Of a stretch of 64,000 bases of DNA, positions 12,279 through 24,477 are shown piece by piece. The number at the start of each line of letters is the position of its first letter. Within the stretch, counting starts at the first letter, position 1. The translations under genes were made by a program, and so were the position numbers. Source of the stretch: Chrysemys picta bellii (lineage: Eukaryota > Chordata > Testudines > Emydidae); the NCBI RefSeq assembly GCF_011386835.1, contig NC_088795.1, positions 17,837,441-17,901,440 on the forward strand. The letters are read 5' to 3'. The notes beneath the pieces were generated by a model. The model was not told the DNA's origin. It saw only the letters and a program-made list of their open reading frames with translations, and did no database searches.

Positions 12279-12941
12279 CAGGGGTGGGCAGACTTTTTGG
12301 CCTGAGGGCCACATCGGGGTTCCAAAACTGTATGGAGGGCCGGGTAGGGAAGGCTGTGCCTCCCCAGCCTGGTCCCCGCTCCCTATCACCCGCTCCCACT
12401 TCCTGCCCCCTCCAAACGTCCCACCCATCCAACCCCCCCCTGCTCCTTGGCCCCTGACCGCCCCCTTCTGGGACCCCCCACCCCTAACCACCCCTGATCC
12501 CTGTCCCCTGAGTTCCCCGACCCCTATCCACACCCCCACCCCCTGACAAGCCCCCCGGGACTCCCATGCCTATCCAATCCACCCTGTTCTCCTGACTGCT
12601 GCCCAGAACCTCCACCCCATCCAAACACCCCCTGCTCCCTGTCCTCTGACTGCCCCCCAGAACTCCCTGCCCCTTATCCAAACCCCCTGCTTCCCACCCC
12701 CTTACCATGCCACTCAGAGCAGCATGTCTGGCAGCCACGCCGCCCGGCAGGAGTTCGCCGCCCAGCAGGAGTTCGCAGTCCTGCCACCCAGAGCGCTGGC
12801 GACATGGCGAGCTGAAGCTGTGAGGGAGGAGGACAGCGGGGGAGGGACTGGGGGTAGCCTCCCCGGCTGGGAGCTCAAAGGCTGGGCAGGACAGTCCCGT
12901 GGGCCGGATGTGGCCCACGGGCCGTAGTTTGCCCACCTCTG
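12279..12941. mobile_element. Non-autonomous hAT-type element, GC-rich, with 8-bp target duplication
   Basis: The left end CAGGGGTGGGCAGACTTTTT and the right end (inverse, CAGAGGTGGGCAAACTACGG) are matching terminal inverted repeats. Next to them 'ggcctgagggccacatc' pairs with 'gatgtggcccacgggcc'. The flanks AGATAATT (12271-12278) and AGATAAGC (12942-12949) agree at six of eight positions, as expected for an old hAT target duplication. The interior is C-rich, degenerate and tandem-like ('ccctgaccgcccc', 'ctgactgccccccag'). It produces open frames of up to 160 codons on the minus strand, which are compositional artefacts. Confidence 0.85.
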
Positions 12942-12949
12942 AGATAAGC

Positions 12950-14059
12950 GTAGATAGGAAAGCCAAGTACTGTTGATAGGCACTTATTTACAAGAGTGCT
13001 TGCATAACTAGGCTAGATATGATAGGATAAGCAGATCGAAATCGGCTGATATTTTCATTTGGAGATCTTATTTGGGGGAATATCTGGAGTCAGAAAAACC
13101 TTAAAAAAATAGAAAGGGTAAAATTTGATAGGGGAATGAGCACTTGGACAGCAACATCACAAAGAGCACGTGAAGAGAAGAGCAGAGCTATCTCTCTCTC
13201 TCTCTCTTTTAATACATCCTCGGTGTCCATACTCTTCATGAGACAATGGTAACAGAGGCAGAACGGGGTGGCAGAACTATGTCGGCAGTGCACAGAATAT
13301 CTGCCATCTTTTCAAAATAAAAGCCAGGGGCATGTATAATGTCCAAAGGAAGAGGAGGCCCAGAGAGATGGCCATTAAAATTGCGCACTTAAAACATTGA
13401 CCAAAGCACAGTTTTCCTTTTCTTGCTCTCCAGACCTTAAGCTGGTGTAAGGGTGAAACCGATTTACCCCAGCTGAGGATGTGACCCTTCTCTGAGTGAT
13501 TTCTCCCTCCCTAGAGTATACTGTACTCCACACTTTCTAAGAGATCTTGCTGCATCTTCTCCCATGCCCATGTTCCCCTCAGATATTTTATGCATTTCTC
13601 ATCCTATTAAAATACTGCAGTTAATGTTTTTTCTCCTTAACAACTTGGTACAGATCCAGATCCAGCCCCTCCCCTCGCCCCCACCCCATCCCCCGCACTA
13701 AGGACCCTTTGCATTGGCTCCCTGCGGGAGACAGTGTTTAGAAAAACATTTAAAGCCTAAATTTGAAGCCTGAACTGCCTGACAACAGTATCCATTTAAC
13801 AAGAGAAAAATGACTGACCAGGGTCAACCAGCCAAGGATCTCATATCCAAGGTTTCAGCTCTGAAGCCAGTTGACCCTTGCCATTCAGTACACAGCAGGA
13901 ACTTATCCATTGAGAATGTCAAGATCAGAGTTGCTTTAGTATTGGGAGAATGCCAAACATGACATGGCAGACAAGGCTTAGGCATGATGTTCTCTTACTG
14001 TTAGAAGGACTCTTTGAGGCAATGCTTCTGCCACCATAACGTGAGCTGGTCAAAGAAAC
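12950..14059. other. Unique sequence with a (TC)n microsatellite
   Basis: A (TC)n run occupies 13191-13207. A partial palindromic element ('agctggtgtaagggtgaaa' ... 'ccccagctgaggat') is at 13440-13482. No gene recognised. Confidence 0.45.
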
Positions 14060-14139
14060 TTCAGGGGAGGAAAAGGAACGTACAGTTCTGTCAAAACCAA
14101 AACACTTCACAAAATCATGTTGATTTCGGCAGAGTTTTG

Positions 14140-14420
14140 CCCAGAAACAAAAGGGACCCCGGAGGGAGTTCTGTTAGCATTGAAATGTCTCATTTCAACA
14201 TTTTTAAAACCTTTTTATTTTTCATTTTGAAATTACTTTTCAGGGTTTTTGTATTATTATTCTGTATGTTGTATATTGTAATACAAAATAAAGACAAAAC
14301 CAAAATGAAACAAATAAATTTTCTTGAAACAAAACAACCCAAAGTAACCTCTTTTTCCAGAAATTTCCTTCGCGGAGCATTTCAGAATTTTCAATTGTTC
14401 CGATTGGGGGAGATGCCATA
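14140..14420. repeat. AT-rich dispersed repeat
   Basis: 'gaaatgtctcatttcaacat', 'tttttcattttgaaatt' and 'catttcagaattttcaattg' are the same self-complementary phrases as in the blocks at 4835 and 60374. A 153-codon open frame at 14014-14475 crosses this repeat and resembles no known protein. Confidence 0.5.
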
Positions 14421-14607
14421 CTTCACAATCTTGAAATTCTTTGCAATGGAACTTCTGTGCACTGCACAGCTCTAATCAAAATGTAACATTTTGGCCCTTT
14501 GCCTTAAGGATAATGAATGACTTCTATATTTCAAAAAAAAGTTTCTACCCAGTTTTATGGCCCCTCATCCCTGCAGCATGTCAGTGCCTCACATACATTA
14601 ATGCAAT

Positions 14608-14790
14608 TATTTTCCCACCACTTTGGGTGGCAGGAAAGAATTGTTATCCCCATTTGACAGATGGGGACCTGAGACATTAAATGACCTGCCCAAGACCACA
14701 CAGGAAGTCTGTGGCAGGCCAACAACTTGAAATCTGATCTCCTGAGTCCTAGTCCAATACCTTAAGCACCAGATCATCCTTCCCCCTCCC
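14608..14790 (-). mobile_element. MIR-type SINE
   Basis: The minus-strand MIR order is clear on the plus strand: 'ttatccccatttgacagatg', 'aatgacctgcccaagaccac', 'gtctgtggcaggcc', 'tgatctcctgagtcctagtc', 'ccttaagcaccagatcatcc'. It is a near complete head plus core and lacks coding capacity. Confidence 0.8.
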
Positions 14791-15016
14791 TCTGCCAAGA
14801 TAAGATATTTCACTGCTTCTACAAGTATTCCCCATTATACATAGAAAGTATCTTTCTCAGAGAGCTAAGAACTTTCAAACTATTGGAAACTTGCTGTGCA
14901 ACCACTATGTTTACAAGATCTATCTGTATTCTGTTCCTTCCTCTTACACTTTTATAGGCAGTGTAGGTAGCAACATCTGTAGCTAAGGTTGCCCAACATT
15001 TCCTTGACACTTTCCA

Positions 15017-15165
15017 TTATAAGACACCATTTTCAGTTGCTTATAACTCTGCAAAACTTTAACCATCTGGTCTGAAATTTTCCATGCTAGGCATCTGCCT
15101 CAGGCTGACATTTTCTGGAAAATTTCAGTAAAAATAGGTCAACTGTTTTTCAGAATGAGGGGAGG
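15017..15165 (+). repeat. Dispersed element, partial copy of the 41045-41375 family
   Basis: It contains 'cagttgcttataactctgca' and later 'ggaaaatttcagtaaaaat'. The inverse of 41045-41375 has the same phrases in the same order. No coding capacity. Confidence 0.55.
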
Positions 15166-15830
15166 GGAAAATACATTGTTTTGCTCATTCTTACAACCCT
15201 TTTTTTAAAATCAAGCTCTATCACCCTCTATGCTTTGGAGCAGAGACTTGAAGTTTGACAGGGATGAAGCCTTGGTGTCAGAAATGGGCCTTTTATTGTC
15301 CCCATAAAAATCCACCTAAATTTGACCAAGTTCTGAGCTTCTGAAGAATTACAGTTTGCACATGCTCTGTGTACACTTGTTGGAGTTCGGCTGCTAAATT
15401 CTCCCAAGATGCCATCTGCACTGAGCGCACTCCAGCCCATGGCTGCAGGCGCTGAGAAAGACTTTTCCTGCAATTGCTCCTGAGCCACATAGAGGATAGC
15501 AACCTACTACTGCAATCAGTTACTCTGCTAGCTCAGGTGGCAGAGGTAGTGGCAGTGTGCTGTGGATCTAAAAGGTTCTAACCCTGGTGAAGAACAATGT
15601 GGGAGTAAATATGATGCCATATGATAGAATTTGCATATGCATTGTTATACAGTTTTTAGTTACATGATGATATTCTTGTCCCCCCACAAGACCCCTGCCT
15701 CATTCAGTGCACAAAACAAATTTTAAAAATTCAAACTTTGCTTATTGATACTCTAAGAACAGAAAAAGGGACTAAGTTAATGAATTAACTGTTCACTAAG
15801 AATACTTCACTCAGCTACAAATATGATTCA
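15166..15830. other. Unique sequence
   Basis: Two overlapping minus-strand open frames at 15228-15502 (86 and 69 codons) have no recognisable features. No repeat recognised. Confidence 0.4.
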
Positions 15831-16112
15831 GGGCTTGTCTACACTTATTGGAGGATCGATGATGTGGCGATCGATGCATCAGCGGTCGATTTAGCGGGTC
15901 TAGTGAAGACCCACTAAATCGACTGCCGATCACTCTCCCATCGACTCCTGTACTCCACCTGATCGAGAAGAGTAGGGGGAGTCGATGGGAGAGTGTCTCC
16001 CATTGACGTTGCGTAGTGTGGATTCCGCAATAAGTAGATCTAAGCTACATTGATTTGAGTTACACTATTCGCATAGCTTAGATCGACTTTTCCCTTTAGC
16101 GTACGCAAGGCC
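15831..16112. mobile_element. Hairpin-rich MITE with 'gggcttgtctacact' ends
   Basis: The left end GGGCTTGTCTACACTT is inversely matched by a worn right end (16099-16112). Inside there are two strong inverted repeats. One is a hairpin with 17-bp arms at 15885-15901 and 15907-15923. The other pairs CACTCTCCCATCGACT (15931-15946) exactly with 15980-15995. A repeated 'gatcgat' motif runs through the element. No open frame. A 3-bp TCA is present at both flanks, but this is too short to prove a target duplication. Probably a non-autonomous DNA transposon common in turtle genomes. Confidence 0.75.
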
Positions 16113-16229
16113 TCAGCAATGTCTTCATTGCTCCTTTCTTCCTCTCCTGCTGTTCTTCTCAAAACTAATTTTGGGACACCAATTAGAATAGAATGGTGAT
16201 TAGAACTTTAGCAAAGGAATCCGACCAAA

Positions 16230-16440
16230 GAAAAGCACAGTTAGTGGCCTGAGCATAGGAGTGAACACCAGGAGCTGCCAAACTCCAATCCCAGTCACAA
16301 CCCATCTGTAAAGTCGGGGCAAGAATACCTCACCAGCTGATGCCATAATTGCCATAATTTGCAAGAAAGAAAGAGATGCTGAAAGGAATTTGCTTTGTAA
16401 AGTGCTCTGAAGATGAAAAGTTCTATGCAATATCATCACC
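16230..16440 (+). mobile_element. MIR/CORE-type SINE, diverged
   Basis: 'ccaatcccagtcac', 'catctgtaaagtcggggcaa', 'gaatacctcacc' and 'ctttgtaaagtgctctgaag' occur in the MIR order. There are internal gaps compared with the family. Confidence 0.65.
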
Positions 16441-16444
16441 ACCA

Positions 16445-17124
16445 TGGCTGCCTAACACTTAAGCTTTTAGAAGCAGGTTCTATTACTGCTGGAAACACCA
16501 ACAAACACATCACATGTATGCTGCACTGCTAATATCAGGACCATGACTTACCGTAAATAACAAGAAACATAATACTGCATGGTGTTGATGCTCCCAAAAG
16601 TTTAAACGAATCCAGTGCATTAAGTAATATATGCATTAGTGAAATGTCAGGGGAGGTAGCCATTCATCAAGGCCTCAAAATCTATGTTCATTCAGATAGT
16701 GCAAACTCCGAAGCTTAGTGCTACAATTGTATAATTCAACTTCCTTCCTCCTCTTTCCTAGAGGCTCTCATAAATTTTAGGAAGGAGGATAGTCTCTACA
16801 TCAAAAACAAATACTTTGGGTAGGCTTCTGTGAGTGAAACAAACCAGCGTTATATAAATCACTCCCTCTCTCTGTGTACAGTGCTGCTCTTAAAGGTAAA
16901 GTGTTACCACTGTAACATTCAAGGAAAGATAAATATTAAACCCCCAGTTGTGCTGGAACTAGGAGTGCTTTTGCCCCCCCACCCCCGCGTTTGAAGTAGT
17001 AATAACAAACACCAAATACAGGATTTCCATCATCAGCACCCCAACTATAAAAGTTGTTCCAGCACCCCATTAAACCCTTCGCCTTTAGCAGAACACTTCT
17101 GTGACCAAATAAGCTGCACTATTT
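16445..17124. other. Mostly unique sequence with one broken palindromic element
   Basis: 16945-17070 carries 'gtgctggaactaggagtgct' and an inverse 'gttgttccagcacccc', the two ends of a small element with a C-rich centre. The rest is unrecognised. Confidence 0.45.
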
Positions 17125-17195
17125 GGCCCAAATCCTGGTACCTTCGTGGCAATAGGAGTTTTGCTATTGACTCAAATAGCATACAGGATTTGGCC
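17125..17195. mobile_element. Short palindromic MITE
   Basis: 'ggcccaaatcctg' at the left is mirrored by 'caggatttggcc' at the right, around a 'gcaataggagttttgc-att' core. 71 bp, no coding capacity. Confidence 0.65.
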
Positions 17196-19010
17196 CTGTA
17201 TGAATTAATTCACCACCGCTTCTTCAAAATTAATCAATCATTCTCTGTAACAATTTATCCTTTTCTGCTGAATTCTGATGTAGCTCTCCTATCAGATTAT
17301 CCGTTTGCAATCAATTCAGAACACTGTTAATGCTGTTTGATGGGCAAAAGATCAATTTTCAGAGTGCTTCTGAATAATGCATCCCCAATGCATTACTAAA
17401 ATCAACAGTAAAACGTGAATAACGGGCAAATTCTGCTCTTGACTCAGGCTGAAGTCAGGGGCATTGCTCTATTTATGTTGGTGTAGATGAGAGCAAAACT
17501 GGGCCCTTGGAATTCACTCAGACTGTGTCACCTCTTCCGTTTTGAATAATCTCTACTTCCATACACGTTTTTCTCTCAGTTGCTGCTACATTGTGGCTTC
17601 ATCCCAGGTTTAGCTTTCCTCTCCTATTCGGCCATCAGAGCGAAGCAGGAGCAATTACTTTTGAACAAAAGAACAGATGAAGGTGTCCTTTGACGTAGGG
17701 AATGGAGTCTACAAGGTAGGTTAGACCACATGACTCTTACTTTTCACGTACAGCCCCTTCCATGTTTGCTAACAATGGTGGCTACTATCAACGGAGAACT
17801 GTGTTTCAACCTGGGGCACGACAGTTTCTTAGCACAATCCCCTCCTTCTCCGCCAGTCTACATCCACCACCCCCTAGCTGTATGTGAGGCATACTCCCAG
17901 CCCTGCCATCCACCCTCACCAGCCATTACTATTGCACAGTCAAAGCATTGGGCTGTATGCAAAATGACCACTAAGCTGCAAGGTATACTGTTCAGTTCCC
18001 TGGAGAAGGTAATTAGGAATCTTAAAACAGAAACTTGCTAAAACCTCCCTCTGCAGAAAATGTAGACTGTTAACAGGTTTATTTGTTGGATAGGTCACAT
18101 TAATCCAGTGCCCAAGTTATTGTGCAGAGATACATTCCCGTAGGGTTTAGCAGGATGCTCTAGGAGGTACAGTCTTGCATATTCCCCCCTCCGTGTGCAG
18201 ACACATATCACATGCATGTAGTAACTCTTAGCACAAGTTTCAACCCCGTGCAAGTTGGAGGCCAGTACAATTGAAGACAGCTAGATATTCCGAAACTCCT
18301 GAAAATGGGGTTTATAATGGAAAGATCAATCGTTTTTGCAGAGCTGGCTGGCATCAAAGAGAAGCTGCCCAACATGGTATACTTTATACATGGACGTCTC
18401 TTCATATTACCAAACTAATTCAAGTCAGCTAGACTGAGCAGACTGGGAAATGTGTGTATTTATTTCAACCTATGATTCAGCTGACATTTCAATGCACCCG
18501 TCTAGTTAAACTCAAAGTCTAAAACCACAATCCTAGTCTATAGCAGATAGGAAAGAAAAGATACAAAAGGGTCAGAACACATGGGAAAGATGCTGCTCCT
18601 TCAAATGTGGAGAATATAAATCATTTGTGTTTGCACTGGAAGGGCTAATGACCCTGTTTGAAACAATACACAATGAGTTGCTCACAGAAATTTGCCCAGA
18701 GTCATAGAATTATACAGTCTAATTTCCTTGAGTCTACAGAAAACCTCTGTAGGGCATGTTTACCTATCTTCCAGCCAACAATCCCTATGCTATAGGTCTA
18801 CAGCGCTTTACCTTCTCCTTTGCCTTTTGGCAACAGCACCAAGGCAATAGAAAGGATGCAAAGCTGTGACGATATATTTTGGTTTAAACGATTTTACAGG
18901 GGCTTTTAAAATATTTAAACTTCTCAAGAAAATAAGAATCCGTGCTAGGATCATCAGCCACAGGCACTGACTTTAAGGAGATTTTTTTTTTTTAGAACAT
19001 CACACAAATG
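17196..19010. other. Unique sequence
   Basis: A half palindrome is present at 17425-17511 ('gggcaaattctgctc' ... 'gagcaaaactgggccc'). A 103-codon plus-strand open frame at 17730-18041 has no recognisable domain and no clear splice borders. No other feature is seen. Confidence 0.4.
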
Positions 19011-19055
19011 TGTGTATGAATTTGCACATGCTTGTGCATGTGTATGAATTTGCAC
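19011..19055. repeat. Two direct copies of a 17-bp unit, 28 bp apart
   Basis: TGTGTATGAATTTGCAC occurs at 19011-19027 and again at 19039-19055, in a TG/CA-rich setting that suggests local slippage duplication. Confidence 0.75.
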
Positions 19056-19539
19056 GGAGTTGTGGTAACTGCATGCATACCTGGCTAGTTAGATGCTCAA
19101 GTGCCCAATTAAGCATGCTGCCATGAATGTCAGTGCAACTGCAATAACTGCAATTAGGTATGTGAATGCATATGCATCTCTACCTTGTCCTATGTGCAGG
19201 TGGCTGGATTCTCATCGTTGGATGATCTAATTGGTTCTTTAGAGTACCGTATGGTATAGTTCAGGGAGGGTCAGTTATGATGGGTAGGATCGCAGGGGGC
19301 CCACAGCTGGGCAGAAGAGAATTAGAGTTCTGCATATGAAGAGCTACTCTCCTCCCACACAGCACGTAAGGAACAAGCATGAGAAAGTTGTGCTGAGCCA
19401 GTGCCATGCCATACGTGCCGGCCCCACAAGGCATCAGAATTGCCCAGCAATGAGAGAACCTCCCCGCTTTCGAGAAGGCATGACAGAAAGCAGAGGGGAG
19501 GGGGAGAATTTGATGTTTCCGGTGGGGGAAATCAGTGTC

Positions 19540-19915
19540 CTTCCATCCCAAACTACCAGATGTCCTTCATGCCCTTCCTCTGCAGGTCCTCTGCCTGCAC
19601 CTGCTATTTCTTGGGGGCTTCCTTTGCCCTTCCCCCAACCCTTCCTAGCTGCTTTCTCCACCCCTGCAGGCTTCCTCCACACACCCCTTCCTGGCTACTT
19701 CATGCTGACTATAACTGGGGTACTTCTTCAGTGGCCCCCAGCCATTGCCACTTCATGCTTCCAGCTGCTTCCTTTCTCTACCCTTGCATCCCCCTCCCCT
19801 CTCCCAGCCAGTGCAACTTTGTCCTGTTCCCTTTCCTTCCCCTACAGCCAGCCTGTCCTGGCCTCTCTCCCCCCTGCCCCAATCCACCACTCCCGTCATT
19901 TAGAGAAGCTGTACA
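19540..19915. repeat. C/T-rich low-complexity block
   Basis: About 370 bp of pyrimidine-rich sequence with recurring 'ccttcc', 'cttcatgct' and 'cagctgctt' phrases. Two long open frames in different frames (196 and 176 codons, reaching 19926 and 19931) run through it because TAA/TAG/TGA are rare in such composition. Their Pro/Ser/Leu-rich translations match no family I know. Probably a degenerate minisatellite. Confidence 0.55.
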
Positions 19916-19931
19916 GATTTTTATAAAATAA

Positions 19932-22721
19932 AACAGCAGATACGAGTTATAGTTATACTGTGCATGGGCAAAAGGCTGTCTTCAAAGAGGAGTGGGGACA
20001 GCCATCAATCCAATTCCCCCGGGGGTGGCGGCAGATGGCCTAGATCCAGTACTTGCAAAATTACCAGCCTGCCTTGTAGGTGAGCAGTAAATACAGCCTT
20101 GATACAGAGGCTACCATTAGAATAAAGCGAAGTACAAGTGATAAAATGTCACCATCTCTCACTCCTTGTCAAACTGGCTTACTTCTCCCCATAGCCCTTT
20201 CATTCTACCCCTGCAGGCATGCTGGGCTTATGAGCAAATGACAAGCACTTGGAGAGCTAGCAGTGGGAGGGCTCCAACACTGGAGCTTGTTACATTTTCC
20301 TGAAGCATCACAGAAGCAGAGTAGGGACCAGCAATTGCCTGGTGCTTGGGAGCACTGAAGACTGAGATATTGATAGCGGGGAAAGGGAAAGCAGCAAAAT
20401 CAGAAATAAATGAGAGTGTAAGAAAAAACAACCCAGTGTCAGAGAAAACCCATCCTCGACTCCAAGCTGCCAAGTCCACCTGCTCTTTAGGAGAAGAGGG
20501 AGGATATGACAAGTCTCAGTACTAAGTGGAGGGCCAACATCACTCCATCATCATCCTGATACACTGTTCGCAGCTTTGCACATCTCACTTAAACCACTGA
20601 TCTGTTTCCCCCAGCAAAGGGACACACCAGCACATCCTTCTTTTCAGCTGTGAATCCTGGAGGAAAAGCTTCAGGGGCAGCTGCAGTTTTCCAGCCTTGT
20701 GGATTGAGGCTTGGCAGCGAAAGCATTTGGTTTTGTACACTCGCTGGCGTTCTTTGCAGCAGGGAGGAGCGTTCAAGGCGTGTCTGTTCGATCTGCGGTA
20801 TTTTAGGCCAAGACTTTGCAGTACCATCAGAACAGGGGACATATTGCCAGCCCTACCAATTTCGGGACTCCCTGATTATTTCTGAAATTCCTGTGACTAG
20901 TATCCACTCCTCCTGAAGACAGAGAGAGATCAGTGGGGTGGATTCTCTTAGCTGAAGTAAAAATGAGGTACATGGAATGGGACAGGTTTACCATTCAATT
21001 ATAGAGATGTCATTTAGATGTAAGCATCTGCCAGATATAGACCATGGTGTGTAAATTCGATATTTCCAACTGTGCATAGTGCAGTTTACACGGGCGGGTA
21101 TGGACAGACATCAACGAGAAGGCACAGTACCTTAGATATCAAATGTACTTCCATTATCGCTGGCCTCACCTTGCTCAATTTACATTGGAGACAAACAAAC
21201 AACATGCCTTTGTCTAGGATCAATTTGCGTATCAGCTCCACTTCGATTGCTTGGTCTGAACATATTTTAGTAACAGATTTACAGCACACCCCTACTCTTT
21301 ACACACCACCCATACATACACCACGCAATGATATTAATCACCAGTATGTCACCAGCTTTCATAAAACACTTTACTTTATACACTTTGATAGTATAATAAT
21401 ATTGTATACAATCAGTTGATTCAATTGCTTATTCTTTGGGGTTCAGACCCCTTGTTTTCCCGCAGCAGTGTCTGGACCCTGATTGCCCCAATAGGGTCAT
21501 ATTATTCTTTACTCATAATTGGTCAATTGATTATCAGATCTTCATAAATCCTAAAGGTTTCTCATATTTTATCACAAATATTTATTCTTCCTATTATTCA
21601 CATTGTACGTTCATTATTATTCTCCTGTTGGAAGTTTCAGTCACCAATCAGGAAGCGGAAAAAAAAAATACCGTAAGATTCAGACAACCACTCTCACAAG
21701 CTGAGCAATGATTACTGAATGGTCAGAAGCAACATGAACATAAAAACTATCCAGCAATTACTCATGAATATCAAATACATTCTTGAAATCAGCATCAGTT
21801 CCTGAAAGATTGGCTAAAAGAGGGGCTAAATCTGGGGTGAGTTGTATTCTAAACAAATAGCTTACTATCTTTACTGGCAGAAATACTGAGTAATGCATTT
21901 TCTGGGTAATGTGAGTAATACGTGGAGATGGCTTCTGAAGGATCATACATGTTTCTAGAGACCACACTAATAAATGCAGAACATACAAAGCAGTATTATT
22001 AGGGATGGAAGTGTGTGTTTTAGTCCACTGAGCTGGGATTGAAATGTACTTCGGGAATCAAAGCCTTTGGAGACTTCCACATTTTGTGACCATGTTTTCT
22101 TTAAAGGGAACATTGCAAAACCATGCTCAGAAGTCTCATAAATCAGATATATGCTAATGCCAGGGAATTACTCCCTTTCTAGGAATCCGAATGTACTGTG
22201 AGCAAACAAAATTACTGGGAAGACATACAGCATTTGATGTCTTCAGAAAGAAGAGGTTGCAAACGAAAAAGACATGAGAGAAGAAAGAAGTAGACACACC
22301 GAAAACTTTGGGGGTACAGGCAGCAAGAGATGATGGATAGAGATTTGGAGACACAAAGACATCTGTGAAATGTGTACAGAACTGAGCAAATCATTCATAG
22401 TGAATAACGGATTTGAGGACTTTAGCTTGTTTTTGTTCACAAATTATCTGTAAGCAGCTTATGTAGCTGAATGTATTCATCATCCAAAATTATTCACTGA
22501 ATAATTTCAATGGTTTGTTCCTGCTCTGCAAATTGTTCATAAGCAGTTTGTTGTGGTTATGCAATGTTTTAAATTGAAGACGTGTTGGCTAGCTTTGATT
22601 GAGCATGAGTCACATATGTAGTATTGGTGTGAGCAGTGATAGTGACTAAAGTGGAGGAGTACGTATGATGGGACTGGAAGTGGGAGCAAAGCAGTGGGAG
22701 GAAAGGAAAAGAACGCTAGAG
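19932..22721. other. Unique sequence, no gene recognised
   Basis: Only small, featureless open frames (up to 115 codons at 21072-21419) occur. No clear repeat family is recognised. Confidence 0.4.
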
Positions 22722-23084
22722 CAGGGGTTCTCAATCTTTTTCTTGCTGAGGCCCCCCACCCAACATGCTAAAAAACTCCACGGCCCACCTGTGCCACACA
22801 GCTGTTTTTCGGCATATAAAAGCCAGGGCTGGCGTTAAGGGATAGCAAGCAGGGCAATTACGTTGGGCCACACGCCACAGGGGGCATCACAAAGCTAAGT
22901 TGCTCAGGCTTCAGCTTCAGCCCCAGGTGTTCTGGCTTGTAGCCCAGGGCTGCACTCCGGTGCGGCGGGGCTTCGGCTTTCTGCCCTTGGCTTAGCGAGT
23001 CTAATGCTGGCCATGCTTGACGGCCCCCCTGAAACCTGCTCACAGCTCCCCAAGGGGCCCCAGATCCCTGGCTGAGAACCTCTG
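22722..23084. mobile_element. Non-autonomous hAT-type element with 8-bp target duplication
   Basis: The left end CAGGGGTTCTCAATCTTTTT and the right end (inverse CAGAGGTTCTCAGCC) match. The flanks CGCTAGAG (22714-22721) and GACTAGAG (23085-23092) agree at six of eight positions and centre on CTAG. The left part contains the phrase 'ctccacggcccacctgtg', which I associate with a common turtle family. No transposase sequence. Confidence 0.85.
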
Positions 23085-23092
23085 GACTAGAG

Positions 23093-23945
23093 GGCTTGTG
23101 ACAACAAGGGACTGAAGATATGAAGCAGAAAACTGACCTGTTAAGAGTTTAAATTAAATTTCTTTCTTTGTGCGAGACTGGAGTGATTATTAGGCAGCAG
23201 AGATTAATATGATCCATGCTGTTGTTTCTGCTCCTCGACTGAATAAGTGTACCATAAAATTAGGTGGCCGGTGCAAATATTTGTGTTTGCAAATTCAAAG
23301 TGTTCAAACTGCAAATTCAAATTTCCCAGTGAACAATGCTACCCAGTAACTCATTCACTGCGATATTCATGGAAAAGGAACACAAAAAGGGAATGCACAC
23401 ACAGAACATTCCTTTCCTATCCATGCAAGTCTTAGAGAAGAAGTCTAAAGTTGTTATGAGCTGGGTAAAACCTTTCTATGGGGTGAATTAAAACCCTGTT
23501 AATAATTATGTGAGACCATGTCTTTCACTTAAGATAGCTGTAAACGACACTGGAGGGGCCACATCTAAAATAAGGCCGAAGAGAGTCTGCCCAGAAATTA
23601 CCAACGCAGGCAGTGGGTTCCACTCAGTTTCATGCCCACATGGGTGGGTGAGTGTGTGCATCTAAAAAAGACAAACAGAAAATAAAGAGATGGAGGCAAA
23701 AAAGCAAGCAAGCCAAGCAGCAACCTGTGGCACAATGTATGACCCTGGAAAAAAGCTACAAAGAGGTTTTTTGGTCTGGTGTTAGCTAAAGAGGCTTGGG
23801 GCTGGAAGTTAAGGAAGTATTCCTTTGTTTCCGGTTCCTCCGGCATTTGGAGAAGGAGACGCTGATACATTTCTTGTAAACAAACAACATTAAATCAAGG
23901 AAAACACCAGACTATCAATTTCTATCCCCATCTGGAACATTCGCA
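23093..23945. other. Unique sequence
   Basis: No gene or repeat recognised. Short open frames lack motifs. Confidence 0.4.
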
Positions 23946-23949
23946 GGAC

Positions 23950-24370
23950 CAAAGGCCTGCGCGGGGTGGCGGGAGTGGGGGAGAGCAGTAGCACAGCCTC
24001 TCCCCCTCCCACACAGTCGGCACAGAACTCCTCTGGGCCGGAGCGGGAAGAGCAAACTCCTCTGACCCCAGGACTGCAGAGACAGGGAAGGAGAGTCGCA
24101 GTAGCTAGAAATAGCTCCTCTGGCCGCCGCCGCCGGGGAAGAGCCAGCTCCACCAGCCCCAGGGCGGCGGGGGTGAAGGGAGAGGAGAGCCAGCTCCACC
24201 TGCCGTAGCGGGAAGTGCCAGTTCCTCAGCCCTGGGACGGGGCGGGAGATGACAGCTCTTCCAGCCCGGGGCCACGGGGGAGGGAGGAGAAGCCAGTTCT
24301 ATGTCCGCCAGGGCCGAAGCCAGGAGAGGCAGCTCCTCCGGCCCCGGGGGGGCACAGAAAGTGCCCCTCC
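23950..24370. repeat. GC-rich degenerate minisatellite
   Basis: Diverged units of roughly 40-45 bp recur, each with a version of 'agccagctcctc-ggcccc' followed by a G-rich run ('ggggcggcgggg'). CpG is frequent, so the block might be mistaken for a CpG island. No promoter element or adjacent exon is seen, and the repeat structure explains the composition. Open frames on both strands here are artefacts. Confidence 0.65.
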
Positions 24371-24477
24371 AAAAGTGGACAGATTTTTATTCCTCTGCAC
24401 GTCACTGCACAGGACACAACTTTGACTAGCCACTTGGATCGAAAAGGGGCAACAGTATTCTCCTAGCTCTTAATGAG

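Noticed and set aside
12120..12966. Minus-strand open frames of 139 and 160 codons
   Set aside because: They cover the C-rich interior and ends of the hAT-type element 12279-12941; Gly-rich artefact of that composition.
14014..14475. 153-codon plus-strand open frame
   Set aside because: Crosses an AT-rich dispersed repeat; the Phe/Asn/Lys-rich product matches no known family.
19336..19931. Two overlapping plus-strand open frames of 196 and 176 codons
   Set aside because: They are in different frames over the same C/T-rich block. Two long overlapping frames with Pro/Ser/Leu-rich low-complexity products point to composition, not coding.
23950..24470. CpG island or promoter
   Set aside because: The CpG density is explained by degenerate tandem units; no adjacent exon, TATA-like element or transcript-like structure is visible.
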